A stretch of DNA of 64,000 bases from Membranipora membranacea (Eukaryota > Bryozoa > Gymnolaemata > Cheilostomatida > Membraniporidae). The position numbers and the translations under genes were made by a program. The DNA lies in the NCBI GenBank assembly GCA_914767715.1, contig OU612074.1:21812062-21876061 (forward strand), read 5' to 3'. Below are positions 47,402 through 60,000 of this stretch, piece after piece. The notes beneath the pieces are model-generated. The model saw nothing but the letters and a program-made list of their open reading frames with translations, searched no databases and was not told the DNA's origin. Positions within the stretch are counted from its first letter, which is position 1, and each line of letters begins with the position of its first letter.

Positions 47402-50080
47402 AGGATGTTGCTACCCTTTTTCAGCTATATTTTGTCAAGGAATAAGATGAAACTTGAACATAGGATCTTAAGAGATGAGGCGTAAACTGAATGTATGTGA
47501 ACCCAGGGAGGTTATATCCCAACCTGCCTGGTGAAGCTATGAAGAAGTCGCAGGGTTGACTGTGTTGAATCCTACTTTAAACATTTAAAGAGTCTTGCCG
47601 TTACAAGAAAACCATCACCACAACCAAACATGAACCTGTAAGGGAAATCATCCTTAATCGAGTGTTGAGAGTGATGTTTTACCATCTTGATTATATTGCA
47701 TGAAATTGTAGTTCTGAAATAGCCAAATAAACATCACAAATAAATAAAAGCAAAACCAAGCCGGGAGGGCTGGAGGGTTGGCCGCCACTCTAGTCACAGG
47801 CTATCTGGCTGACCCATGCTTTTATTTACTTTCTGTGAACATTTATTTCTCTTAATTTATATTTATAGCAAAATACAGAAGAAACAGAATAATTTGGTAG
47901 CAGTCTAAAAGCATAATGTTAAGTTTGCATTTTTGGCGAAAAGATCCTCTAGGGTAACGTTTTGTTGATTCCAGCAGGTGAGCAATTCTCCTGACCTGTG
48001 CATCTAATGCAATTCTATCTGGAATGTCGACAGGACTTATCTAAGCTCCAACAGCCTAAAATCCTTTTTTACCAGAGATCGAGCCCAAAACGTTCTAGCA
48101 TGAAGATTATCTGGATATCATAAGAACACTGTTATATCTCCTAATATGGAGCAACGATCCAATATAATCGCACCTTTTTTGTTTGCTGCTTGAATGCTTG
48201 TACATCTAATATTGAGATGGACGATTGAAAGCGTGCAATCTATGAAATTTGTTTTTATTCATTTATCATCATGTGCAAAAATACAATCCACCCAAAACAA
48301 ATGTTTTGAAAATGCATGCTATTTCAGATGTATGTATATGGCTGTATATGTATTATACTTTTCCTCTGGAAACAGCAGTAAAACCAACAATCTGTCACAA
48401 ATCAATACTATCTATAATAGGTAGCTAGGAATTGCAGGGTACATATGTGGATGCTGCTTGATTATGAAATAAATTTATGGATTTTCCATAATGAATGGAA
48501 TTCTAATTTCCCATTTTTATGGGATATTGGAAATTCCATAACTGCTCAGTTACAGCAATACTTACTGGTGATTGGTCAATGCAGAGTAACCTGGGCCTGA
48601 TTCAGGAAAGGCAGAACAAGAAGGGTGGCAGGGGATATTGAAGGCATAAGCACACAAATAGAGCAACAAACCATCATACTAAACCACACAGGTATTTCAT
48701 ATAGGACCAGGTATTATTAATTTGCAGACACACCACACATCATTAAACTAGGACTTATTTACAGTGTCTACAATGCCAGTATTCAATTCAAGCTCAGTGT
48801 AGGGACTAAAGGGCCCCTCATCTCAGCAGCCCCACTTTTATTGGGTCACTGATATAAGGCTACTACTCCTTAGTAAATACATCAGCTATCGTTGTGGTCT
48901 ACGATCCTAGTCCAGTTTATCATTATCATGACAACAACAAAGCCAATTCCAGTGAGATTGATGATAGCAGCAGTCGCCCTCAGCACAGCTTTTCAAAGTT
49001 AATAATAGTGGCCTTTAATCTGTGTAGGAAGCTGTAAGTACATTCATATTACACTACTTCTGAAATCGAAGCATGTGTGCTTATTGAATTCTGTGTAGCT
49101 CAAAACTAACAAAGTGAGCCTGCGATCTCGTATTTTCTGTCTTACTAGTTGAAAATAATAAAGTCATCACCTAGTGCGTTAATATCATATCCTGATTTTG
49201 ACAATCATAAGGTGACAGTTCTGAGATAATAGCCTCAATAAGTTATCTTTGAACTTTACAGAATTCAAAGAGCGCACATTCCCTGAGTGGCAGCAGTAGT
49301 TTAAGTTTGTTACAGTGCTACTGGTTATACTGGTGCATACTTAGCCTTACGACACCTGCTTTGTGGTAATGATAGCCTAGTTTATCAGTGATCTACATGC
49401 CCAGTCAGATCACGAGAGTCAGTGTACTCATTTTGCTCATTCTGCGCATGCTCAGCTCTGGGCATGAGCTGATCTCTGCAAAATTGAGTCTTGGAATTCC
49501 GAAGCCATCTGATTGGCTACCTGCTCTGGTGACATACTCCCCAAAGCGTGCGGATTTGTTATTAATAGTTATCATCTCTTGTCATTATTAGCTGATTTTG
49601 ATTGACAGTTTATGCAGGGGATATCCAATTTCCCCTTTCCAAAGTTGCAATCAGAACCCAAACTAAACTCATTGTTCTTGCACATGCGCAAATTCAAGTC
49701 ACGCATGATGCATATTTAGCCTTACGACACCTGCTTGGTGGTAATGATAGCCTAGTTTATCAGTGATCTACATGCCCAGTCAGATCACGAGAGTCAGTAT
49801 GCATTTTGCTAAAATAATTCATTTGACTTTTTACCTGCAAGCTTTTTTTGGGACTATGATCAACAATAGAGAAATTCAGAAATGCAGAAATTCTCAACTA
49901 CATAAGAAAATGATTTTAATCTTGACATTGCTTGGTTAATTTTGACCATCAATCATTGTCATCACTCTTATTCAATGCCGAGATTATTCAAGATTGACAA
50001 GTAATAGATGTTAAAAGGGCGAGTAATAGAGATCATGTATAAATTAGGAATTGCCTACCCCTGGTTAACTCTTGATGGAG
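47402..50080. other. Intergenic stretch between CUB and TRIM-like genes
   Basis: It holds a direct repeat (49341-49440 and 49716-49805, offset 375) and a palindrome-like AT-rich segment at 48476-48543. No gene-like frame was recognised. Confidence 0.55.
49341..49805 (+). repeat. Direct repeat pair, about 90 bp, offset 375
   Basis: TTAGCCTTACGACACCTGCT through CAGATCACGAGAGTCAGT occurs at 49341 and again at 49716 with one or two mismatches. It could be a local duplication. The 285-base interior has no coding frame, so a small LTR-type element is possible but unsupported. Confidence 0.8.
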
Positions 50081-50087
50081 TATATAA
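50081..50087 (+). promoter_or_regulatory. TATA-like box upstream of the TRIM-like gene
   Basis: TATATAA lies 47 bases before the start codon at 50128. If used, transcription would begin roughly 17 bases before the ATG, giving a very short leader. Supported by position only. Confidence 0.3.
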
Positions 50088-50127
50088 CAGTGTATTTATT
50101 GATCTGCGCTGGTGTCTTTCATAGCTA

Positions 50128-53100
50128 ATGGCGGAAGCAGCAGCAACAGCGGACGTGGAGATAGAGGATGATACAGTCTACACTGTAAGGTGCACTTACT
50201 GCTTAGAGGTTGAGGGTTACCTGAGAAATCCAAAGAGACTACCATGTGGTCATGATATCTGTGAGAAGTGTCTGATAGATCAAGATAAAGAGAAGGCGGA
50301 CACAATCAAATGTATTGTCTGCAGGTAAGTGGCTAGCTAGCTTGTTAACTTTTTGGTGAATTGTTATGTATATTCTGTATTCTACACGAACCTGATCATA
50401 CTTATGATCTAATGCATCAATATCGGGGTGACCCTAGACCAAGTTTGGTCCATTTGCCTGCATTCCGAGTTGCTCCTGATCCGCTGATCGCGCTGCAGTC
50501 GTGACCTGTCTTCTCATTGATTAATAGCAGATTGCACCTGATGCAAAGTGAAAAAGACAAAATTCGGATGATTATTCAGCCAGGATTCTTGTGAAACATT
50601 TCATCCATCAGGTACTCAAACTCAGCTAAAATAGAATACCACAGAGCAGTTTCCTGTTCCTGTTATTATTTAGCCTTTGCTCTATCATTATTACAGCAAT
50701 GTCTTGGAACCTTCCCTAAACTGAAGTGTTTCCTAGCTTAGAGTCAGCAACTACTTTGAGTTTTGCATTGTGTCACACACAAAGCAGATGCTGCATAGCA
50801 CTTTCTACCCATTTATGCATTGCTGCGAAACCTTGGTTGAAGGCCGGAGCACACCTGGGGCCCGACAGGACTAACAACTTGCAAACTAAAGTCACGGAGA
50901 TCTAACTAAATGTTTAATTTCAAATCCTCTTAAAACACCGGTTTTAGCTGAGGTTTCGGGCATACCCTAAACCATAGAAGTTCGTATGTCCAAAAATTAA
51001 AGGAGACACCTTTTTCTGTTTTATTCTCTCTAACAGCCAGGAGACAGCAATACCTGTAGTAGCTGATTTACCTTCTGCTATACCAAAACAAACATTCTGT
51101 GATACATGTGAGAAAAAAGGGAGAACTTTTATAACAGCTACGTCTTACTGCCTGGAGTGTAACAGGAAATACTGCGCCAAGCATGAGGAGGTATGGCTGT
51201 TGGCTGAAATTAAAAAAAACTCAAACTGTTACTCAATAGTATATATCCAGTTTGCCAGTTTCTCCTTGGTCTGTGCAAGGAGTTGTCTCTAACTCATTGG
51301 TCTGTGTGGCACACGTTTGTGGTTCATTGGTATTTGAAACCACTGTAAATTACAAAGTTAATGATTTTCCATTTAACTATATTACTTAAACAATATATAA
51401 ACATTTGAATGTATATTTGTCTCTGGTTGTAACACTTCCATCAACTGTAGCGCATGGAAAAAGTGTTGCATTCATTTATTTGTCAAGAATAACTTTGGTT
51501 GATATGTAATAATATTATATCTATTTCTGTTTTATTTCCAGGTTCATCAGGACCTGAATGATCATCACCAGATTATGAGTATAGCAGACTTTCTCAAGTC
51601 CACATATGCGGTTGAAGTGAGATTCTGTGAGAAACACGTTGATAGAATCTTATCTATCGGCTGTAAGAAATGCTTCCTAATCACATGTGCAAAGTGCCTG
51701 TCTACTTCAGCTGAATGCAAGCAAGGTTTGTCCTTTGTCTATGGTCATTACTTAAAATATCCATAATCAGGTGACAAAAGGTTTTTAGCGTCTCTCCAAA
51801 CCAAAAGTTTAAAACATAATGAGAAATATGTTGAACAAAATCTACATTTTAACCAATAAACACAGAGTCTATAGATGGAATGATCGGTTGGAAATGTTTT
51901 GCTGTTGCTAAAAAAAAGAACCCGCCCCATTTTCCCAATGTCATTTTCCCACCAAGCCATTTTCCCACCTCCTGTTATCCCACTCTGCTGTTTTCCTACC
52001 TGGACATTTTCCCACCGAGCCATTACCCCACCTGGTTGATTTCCCACCAAGCCATTTTCCCACCTGGATGTTTTCCCACCAATCTAGTTTTCCACCTGGA
52101 CGTTTTCCCACCAATCCATTTTTCCACCTAGATGTTTTCTCAACAAGCCATTTTCCCACCAGACCGTTTTCCCACCAAACAATTTTCCCAACAGGACAAT
52201 TTCCCACCAAACAATTTTCCCAACAGAAGAATTTACCACGGTGCTGTTTTCCCACCACAAAAAGTTTTCACCGCACAGTTTCCCTTCATAGCCTTTTTCT
52301 TCAGGCTAAGCCGTTCACATTGCTCAAATACGTTAACAATGTTCACATCCAGCCAACACTGGAGAAAGAAGCTTTGGAAATGGAGTTTGTCAGTAGCGGG
52401 TCGATTTTGATTTGAGTTTTTGCACAATTAGTCCAAGTGGTTGATTTCATCAAAATTGCCTCCTTTTCATAAACTTTTTTTTCGACAAAACAAATTAATG
52501 GTGCCTATGCCAATTCTCAAAAGTTTTGAGCTATTTAATCATTGCCCGAGCTGAAGAGATTATCATATTACGGTTATTGGTCATATCACTCTAAAAAATT
52601 AAGCTTACATCATATGTTATCCGCCACATGGCTTTCTCACTCTATGTATATTCACGCACATTATCCTTTCCGAGATGACAATGAATATTATTCAAGTTTA
52701 CAACACTTATTTGCTTTGATCAGGGACCCTTACTGCTTTTACCAGGGAGGGTGGGACCTGCTTTTACCATATCAACAGTTTGAAACGTTAGAATTGTTTC
52801 CACTTGTAAAAAGTAGGGGACAACTACCTGCAATACTAAACGCAATTGGTGATGACCAATAAGCGTGAACAATTGAACATATTTGATTGCATTGAAGAAT
52901 CTATCCTGATGAATAAGGCTTGGATGATACTTGGTTAATTATACTTGTAAACCAAAGACTGAGCTTTTGTAAGCATATCTATACACAATTTGGTTGTATG
53001 CTCTGTCTACATTAGCTGTTCAATTAAAATATTGTTAAGATTATGGGCATACTATTTATTTGTTTCATGTTGAAGGTTTTTACTCCATGAAATTTCTATT

Positions 53101-56100
53101 GAAAACGGAAATATAATATGAAAATACTACTAACAAAGTTATGGATTTGAGTAAAAGCTTAAAAATGTATAAAAAAACAGTCAACATGTTCCCCTTCTTT
53201 GCAACCTTCAAAGGGATCTAAGGCAAATATAAATACAAAAAATGTGATAATATTCAAAACATTTCAAAGAAAATGTTTAGCCTTTCATGTTAAGCCTCAC
53301 TCCAGGACTTGGAGGGTTTCTAGTATTGTATATCGAAGCAGTCTGAAAACCAAAACCGTCACCGCGTTCAACTTAAGGTATTTTCTGTTTTATTTTTTTT
53401 TAGGTTGACAAACTTGAGAAATACAAAGCTTAAAAGTTAGGTAACTGAAAAATTCCAATTGCAAATTCTTGTCATTATAGCACTGCTTTTTGCCTCTAGC
53501 TATTAAAAAATAATAAAAGGAAACCCCATCTTCAAACAGGGGACAAACTCTCCTGAAACAATGTGGTGAATTTGAGTAGTGAACTATGGCAAGAGGGGCG
53601 GGTGCCTTGACGATAGCGACTTTGCGCCGATGAGCTGATGGAAAGCAAATCTCCCTGCACTGGTTTGGCTGAGAGTATAAGCAAGAGAGTAATAGGGCGA
53701 ACAGTGTTGCACTGAAACAATGAAGAGTTGGCAGCCTCCCTGGTTGCGCAACAGCGTAAACACACAAATTATGTCAAACCACCGAAACTTACAAAATGCA
53801 CTGATGGATCGATGAGATTGATTGAGATGCTCATCAACACACAGGGGTCGCTTCATGCTGCTGGGGCCGGCCATGAGGAGGTTGTACTAGAGAAGGCCTC
53901 GAAACAGCGCTTGACTCATGGTTTCTAGCTGAAGACCTGTGTGTTGTGCAGTGGTACGCGCACCACTGCATGTTGTAGCACCAGACCTGAATCACTATTT
54001 TATAATTTTTTTCTCTAAATGCATTTACCACTAAAATATTCAACCATAAAATATTATAGAGGAAATTCTTGACATGTGGTATAATTGATAGTGCCCTTAG
54101 GCTATCAGAATCATTGTTACGCCGGTGAGTTATATTTGTTATAATTGTGAACTTAGACAAATATCAAAATAGGACTTCCCCTATCAATAAATATCAATTG
54201 AATTTATAGGAATTATGCTGGCTCCTCTATCACATTAGGAGATCATCAGACAATACCTTTAACTGAACCTCATGCTGCAGTTGGAAAATTTGTGAGTGAT
54301 GTCAAACCAAAACCAAACAACAAATTAGAAGCGCCCCAAACTTGCCATGACATCATTGAGGTGAAACATTTTAGAGGGATAATTAATGCATGTTTTCTTC
54401 TTTTTGTACAAGAAAAAACAATGCTGTGATCTATTTCTATTAACATTGTTCCAAATGCGCACAGTGCTCCCTGTTTTCCGGGCCCCCTTGTGCACTTCGC
54501 CAGGTTTACTGCAGGATTTAGATATGGGTCTTCCTGCTCTCCGCTCGTACTCACTCCTTGTTGGTGACTTAATATCGATTAAATGCAGAATAGTATTTAG
54601 TATAAAGTGACAAACATAATATCAATGTGTATGTTCTCTGCTTCTGAAACACCTCCAATGTAGTTACTAATCGACCCATACAATTATCTTTGTTACAGGA
54701 TCCTCTCATGCCTTTGTATCGATGGAAGAGGTAGCAGAGGAGGTGAAATCTTCAGTTGAGCCCCTGAAAGTTGAGGTAGAGGATAGGTTTGATGAGATCG
54801 CCGCTTTGGTGAAGGAGGTAACAATCATCAACTCACAGTGGGAGATTGACACTGAGTTTGGTGTCAGGCTTATCGAGGAATCAGAGCAAGCGCAGGTGAG
54901 GACTTGTTTCAAGGATATTCCAACTCCCTATAAATTGTCACTTGAAGTAGAGAAATGACCACCGCTTCCAGACACCTATACCCCTATACATATAGACCTT
55001 GTAGCATACCTAAGCTTTGAACCTAGGGATTGGTTGGTTGTGACGATAATCAACCGAATCAGAGGTCAGCTTTATGACATCGTAATCGTTACATGGTCCT
55101 TGTATGTATGCCATGTCAAATTTTCAAGCCCTTAATGATTCATTCGAAGTGAAAATATGCACTTTCCAACAGGTGATGATAATACATGTTAACCCAGCCT
55201 CTATTTTATTTCTCTTTAAAGCTCTCTGCAATTCGTAAAAAGTACGCAACGTTAAAGGAACAGTATGTAAAGTCACGGAAGGCAGCCAAAGACAAAATAG
55301 AGAGTTATCTTGGCGAGCAGGCAAGTGTGAGAATGACTGAGTTTCTGGAGCATTTGAAGACTCTTAACTCGGACCTCTCAGACAAACATCCAGTGAGTAT
55401 ACAGTTTAACAAAGTCTTTGAAATGGGCTCATAGTATACAAAAATTTACAGCTAGTCATACTACAAATCAACTAACATGCTACTGGAAGTAACTACTTTG
55501 TTATCGTTTCTTTCAGGTTGATCTCGTAAAAGAAAAGGTTCATATTGAGGAGAGAATAGAAGAGTTGATAAGAGAGGACTTTCCAAAGTTGGTTCTTGAG
55601 AACCTATCAGAACCGAACCAAACAGGTTTGATTAGAAGTAGCCCACCATGTCATGAGCAAGACTTTGGGTTGAGCATGTTCAATCAACCAATCAGTTTTT
55701 AGCTTGTATGTAAAGTCAGGCAGCTTTTATTGCATTAAGGTGTGTTGGACTGTTTGTCGGTTTATGTCATGATCAAATCATCATCATCAATGAAGCAAAC
55801 AGTCGCCGTCTTAAAGCGACTTCGCAATATGCCAGGGTTTTCTACATTTAATGCAATCGCAGTATGATCTGCACTGTCTGTGAATTATTTAACAAACCCA
55901 TTATGAAAAACAGTTTCCTTTTCCCAAAAATAATTTCCATTTTGCAGAGAAGAAAATAATATGTTCTTCTTACCTTTGCAGACACACAGATGAGGGAATT
56001 GGAAGTCGTGCTCTCTTCTGTTGTTGATATCAGCATCGGGGATAATGTTAATAAACCCAAAAAGCTCCCCCTCCCAAGCTCCATGCAAATCATGAAATCT

Positions 56101-57131
56101 GTTGATGAGGGGTTCACAACAAGCAATCCTATGGCAATTTGCATGTACAGGGGTGTCACATATGTAGGGATGGAAAATGGCTCTGTTGTAAAGATTGATG
56201 AGGATGACCAAATTTCACCATCATTCATCAAGCCCGATAAACCAATCACCAGTATCAGGGCTCACAGCAATCAGTTGTTCATTCTTAAAACAGGAAAGCC
56301 CTACAGGGTTCTTGTTTATGACCTGATTGGTCATCTAGCGATGTCCTGGGACCACACTGAAAGTGACGACACATATTATGGTTCAAAAATGTCCATCGTA
56401 GGTAACAACATAGTTTTGGTAGACCGTGGTAATCAAAATATAACAGTTCATACCAGCGACGGAACTATTGTGAAAAGGGTAAATTGTCCAAAAATCAAAA
56501 TGGGTCAGTATGTGACCATGTGTGAGGCGGGGGAGGATTGTGTTATATTAACTAGCCAGAACCCATCTGAAGTCTACAAACTCAATCTGACATCAGGAGA
56601 AGTTGAGTGGACAAATAAACAGATAGTGGCACCACAAGGTGTAACTTGCTACGGTACAGATTATGTGATTGTATCCCACTATGGTATATCAAAGATATGG
56701 ATACTTGACGTCCATACAGGTATGAGCGAATTTTCTGCTTAGCATTAATCCAAAATACATTGATATGGTCTATACTCTATATGCTTGAAAAGTCTTTGTT
56801 TCACAGTTTATTTTTAAGCATGTTACAATTTAGATTGGGCAAAAAACGAACAGTAGTCTGCAATCCATCTTAGTACTCAGCACTTGCAGTGTACCTTGTA
56901 CCTGTTGACTATTCATATTCACACAATTTGCTCTATAAATTGCAAAAAATAACATATCTATTTTCACAATTTATTTTCTTGATAGGGGAACTTCTCACTG
57001 AGCTGGAAGACATAACCAGGACATCCTCGTCATATGTCTTTGATTTGTGCGCAGACGGTGATACCTTAATAATGCCTCGTTATATTACCTCCACGCTGTT
57101 ATATTACAAAATGGTTAAGGAAAGTCAATAA
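50128..57131 (+). CDS. TRIM-like RING / B-box / coiled-coil / propeller protein, complete
   Basis: Eight exons: 50128-50324, 51037-51190, 51542-51725, 54699-54895, 55222-55392, 55517-55625, 55982-56719, 56986-57131. AG/GT borders, and phases join to 632 codons including TAA; AATAAA overlaps the stop. RING finger: C22, C25, C40, H42, C45, C48, C62, C65 (C3HC4), the signature of E3 ubiquitin ligases. A first B-box-like finger uses C87, C90, C104, C107, C112, H115; a second uses C146, H149, C158, C161, C166, C169. Residues about 180-330 are charged, heptad-like helices (coiled coil). Residues about 335-631 are beta-rich with repeated GVTYVGMENGSVVKID and SHYGISKIWILDVHTG-like blades, suggesting an NHL/WD-type propeller as substrate reader. 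By family, it probably self-assembles and ubiquitinates a partner; the target is unknown. Confidence 0.9.
50430..50510. mobile_element. Partial CTAGACCAAGTTTGG-family element
   Basis: CTAGACCAAGTTTGGTCC then ATTTGCCTGCATTCCGAGTTG repeats the left half of the element at 2462-2583. The right end was not recognised. It lies in the first intron of the TRIM-like gene. Confidence 0.6.
51726..54698. other. Large third intron of the TRIM-like gene
   Basis: At 3 kb it is far longer than the other introns of this gene. It holds the diverged 16-17 bp repeat at 51925-52265. An isolated 106-codon plus-strand frame at 52542-52862 has no recognisable domain or splice partners. The rest is featureless. Confidence 0.6.
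51925..52265. repeat. Diverged 16-17 bp repeat (TTTTCCCACC)
   Basis: About twenty degenerate units of the form TTTTCCCACCAAGCCA. The array is open in several frames on both strands (for example WWENGLVGKW on the minus strand), which is a by-product of the period and composition. Confidence 0.85.
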
Positions 57132-57570
57132 AATACATTAAAAGCCAATAAAAAAAGGATTTTCCCTGGAACGCAACATTTGTTTGACAAAGTTCAAAAT
57201 TCAGTAGGGTAAGGGCTACATTGAAATGTTAAATCCTTTTTTTACATGATACGGACATGAATTGAATTCGCATTACTCAGTTTTGTGTATATACGTTTGA
57301 GCAGGATTTGAGTGACTACCTCAATTTATTTTTCTTGCTGGTGTGGATTGATTTTATTTTATCTTTGTAATAAATTATCTTTCCAGAACAATGAGTGACT
57401 TATCAGTGATAGCTACCAGCTGGCCTTGATTTTTCACCAGAATCAGAACTGGTTGAATTGACATTCATAAAAAATAATTAAAACTTCAAACAAAGAGATA
57501 CAGTTGGGCAAGATAAGGCTGCTATAGTCTGAGCCCCCGACTCTTGCCCCCGTCTGTCGGCCCTCCGGCT
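57132..57570. other. 3' flank of the TRIM-like gene
   Basis: AT-rich sequence after the AATAAA at 57128. No other gene signal until a possible acceptor at 57570. Confidence 0.5.
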
Positions 57571-58548
57571 AGTGCAAGATTGCTACCAAATTGCAGATGA
57601 AACATGTTTGTCTGTTGACGGATTACTAGGAGATAAAAATATCAGCTGTAGTAGCCTTTTGTGCCTCAGTTCAAAGTGTATGATGGATATTAACTTAATG
57701 GTCTATGATGATGAACAAAATGCGAAGTTGAATCTAATGGGAAGAAAAATTGTCATCAAGTCAACTCAATTGGCGATACCGATCAACACCACTGCCAACT
57801 TTTGGAAACAATCAGCAGTAAGTGATCGTTCTGAATCTATCTTATATTAGGTGATGCTAGAAGTGCATTAAGCCACACTGCTGCTGCGCTTTTGATGTAA
57901 ACTCGATAAACAATTAACAATAAGCATTTAGGAAGTACTATTAAGGGTTCTTCTATACCTGTCTCCCATTGTCATTAATAGTCTTTGATTGAAATAATGT
58001 GTTAGTTTCCAAATCTATTAGTGTTGATATAACTCTACACCTCTGCTATCCTAGCTTCCATGTTTGTTTGAATAGAATATTCATATATAAAATTTAGTCA
58101 ATTGCAGAGCTTACGGAATGTTTGGGAAGAATCTTTTGTTGGAATATCTTGAGATCTCTTTTTGGTCTAAGGTTTCTTGTCGAAATACAGTGATATCAAC
58201 TTTTGCTGTTGTAATATGATCACCAAACTCAAAAAGTCATTTCAAAATGGTATAAAAATTGTCGTTATATTGAGGTAATGGAAATCGGACTTAGCCTTAG
58301 GTCTGAGCTACTTTCTAACCAAAAAAATTCAGCCAAAGGAACATAACTATAATCTTTATGGTCAATCATCATTCAATAACGGAATGTCCTTCTAAACAGC
58401 GTATTTTCTATGATTGCAGAATAATGAGGGAATAAAATTGGTGAAGATAAAAAAGATCAGTATCAGTAAGGATATGATCAAAACTATATATCAGACGAAC
58501 GAGAGCAATTCAAAGGCGAGTTTCTACTTAACAGCAAATTTAATGTAA
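57571..58548 (+). CDS. Unrecognised two-exon coding segment
   Basis: An open segment from about 57571 to 57819 follows a pyrimidine-rich acceptor-like sequence (CCCTCCGGCTAG) and ends at a donor GCA|GTAAGT. A second open segment, 58420 to 58548, follows TGATTGCAG and ends in TAA. Both borders are phase 0, so the frame joins cleanly: FWKQSA then NNEGIKLVKIKKISISK. The first segment has several cysteines (about positions 4, 11, 25, 30, 35), alternating hydrophobic residues and an NISC site, as in an extracellular beta-sheet domain. I see no family match, signal peptide or start exon. It could be the last two exons of a secreted or membrane protein, or chance. Confidence 0.4.
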
Positions 58549-60000
58549 GCAAAGAGAGGCAACAGCAGATAATGCTGTTACTGAGTTAAAACAGCAACCA
58601 ATCTTACTCATTTTAAACAACAACTATCAAAGCACTTTAAATCCTATTAATTTTTATTACTAATGTATTTTTGTCTTTTTCTCTCCACTTTTCCTTAGTG
58701 TATAAGTTTTTTGTTGTTCTGTCACTGCATGAAAAACATTCCTAAAGATGATTGTAGATTGGCAATAAAAGTATATATAACAGCCTGGGCTTGCCAGGCA
58801 CTTGCCCTTAGGAATTTTGACGAAAAACCAGCTTGTTTATTTCCAAATTAAAAGAAGAGCCTCAGCAAGTGGAGTCAATTGTTGACTTGCTTTCTCATGT
58901 ATAGAATTATTTTCAAACTCTCCTTGACCTGTCTGATGGATTAGCGATGGCAGGAATCTGTATTCTCATTATATGTCATATTCTGAGGACATGAGGTAGT
59001 CAGCACCAACTTTGCATAAGCTCCTGAGTTTGTCTTTATCGGGTAAACCAACCTGCATTACAAAAAATGAGATAAGAACTTGAAGGGCCCCTATATGTTC
59101 AAGTGCAATAAAAGTTTTTACATAGGTATGTAAAAGACTCTCGCATACGACATGGCGTTGCTGATTTGTCTTGTATAAAACCCTGCTAGGAGACCTTTAG
59201 TGTCTGTGAAGTTTATTTGGTCAATATCAATTAATGTATGTATAAAGGTGACAGCGCAGATTATGTTCATATGAAATGATGCGAAGCCTGATTAAATCTC
59301 AAATTTCAATTAAGGTACATATAACACATTGTTTCCTTGTGTTAATCACAATTCTACATCCGTGATTTAAGGTATTTAAGGCAGCTATCATAATTATCAT
59401 GTCTTTTGCTGTCACTGGTAGTCTTGACTGTATAATTGATCATTATAAGCGATTCACAGATGTACATTGCACATGGGAATTCATGTAATCTGAGGTTAGC
59501 AGTTTTATCAATACCATGAAAGTTATTATCACAACAGGCAACACTTCAATTAGCCTGAGATTAGATCAAGTTTGATCTTTTTTGCCCGCATTGGAATTGT
59601 CCCCCCTCTAATGACACGCCGAAGGCAAAGAAGGGCAGATCCTTTTTGCCTTTGACGTGTCAGTAGAGGGGGAGGGGGCAATTCCAATGCGGGCAAAAAA
59701 GATCAAACTTGATCTAGCCTGAGATAATGTCATTTGAAAGTCATGTGACCTGCAGGGAGGCTGTCAAAACAAGCAATTAAACAAAATGTTGAGGAGAACT
59801 TTCCATCTGGCTATATGCATCCATGCTTAAAAATTTACAGTATGTAATGAAAGCCATTGTCAAATATTGTTTTTTTTAAAACTTTTTTGGCATAATTTTT
59901 ATTCGATGAGAATGTGAAAGTAAGAAGGTGGTGGATTAGTTAGCTTAGACCTCGTGAGTGAACGACCAAGCTGAAAAGCTTGATGGTTCAACGTAAAAAC
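58549..60000. other. Intergenic stretch with one hairpin element
   Basis: Besides the inverted-repeat element at 59562-59714, no gene-like frame or RNA gene was recognised. Confidence 0.55.
59562..59714. mobile_element. Inverted-repeat element with 10-11 bp target duplication
   Basis: TAGATCAAGTTTGATC at the left and its complement at the right bound arms that continue with TTTTTTGCCCGCATTGGAATTG. TAGCCTGAGAT flanks both sides (59551-59561 and 59715-59725). The ends match the family seen at 2462 and 50430. A 9-11 base duplication is typical of Mutator-like elements, though the exact border is uncertain because TA and GATC recur. Confidence 0.75.

Noticed and set aside
52542-52862. 106-codon plus-strand ORF in the TRIM-like intron
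   Set aside because: No acceptor or donor in a phase compatible with neighbouring exons and no recognisable domain. Kept only as a remark.
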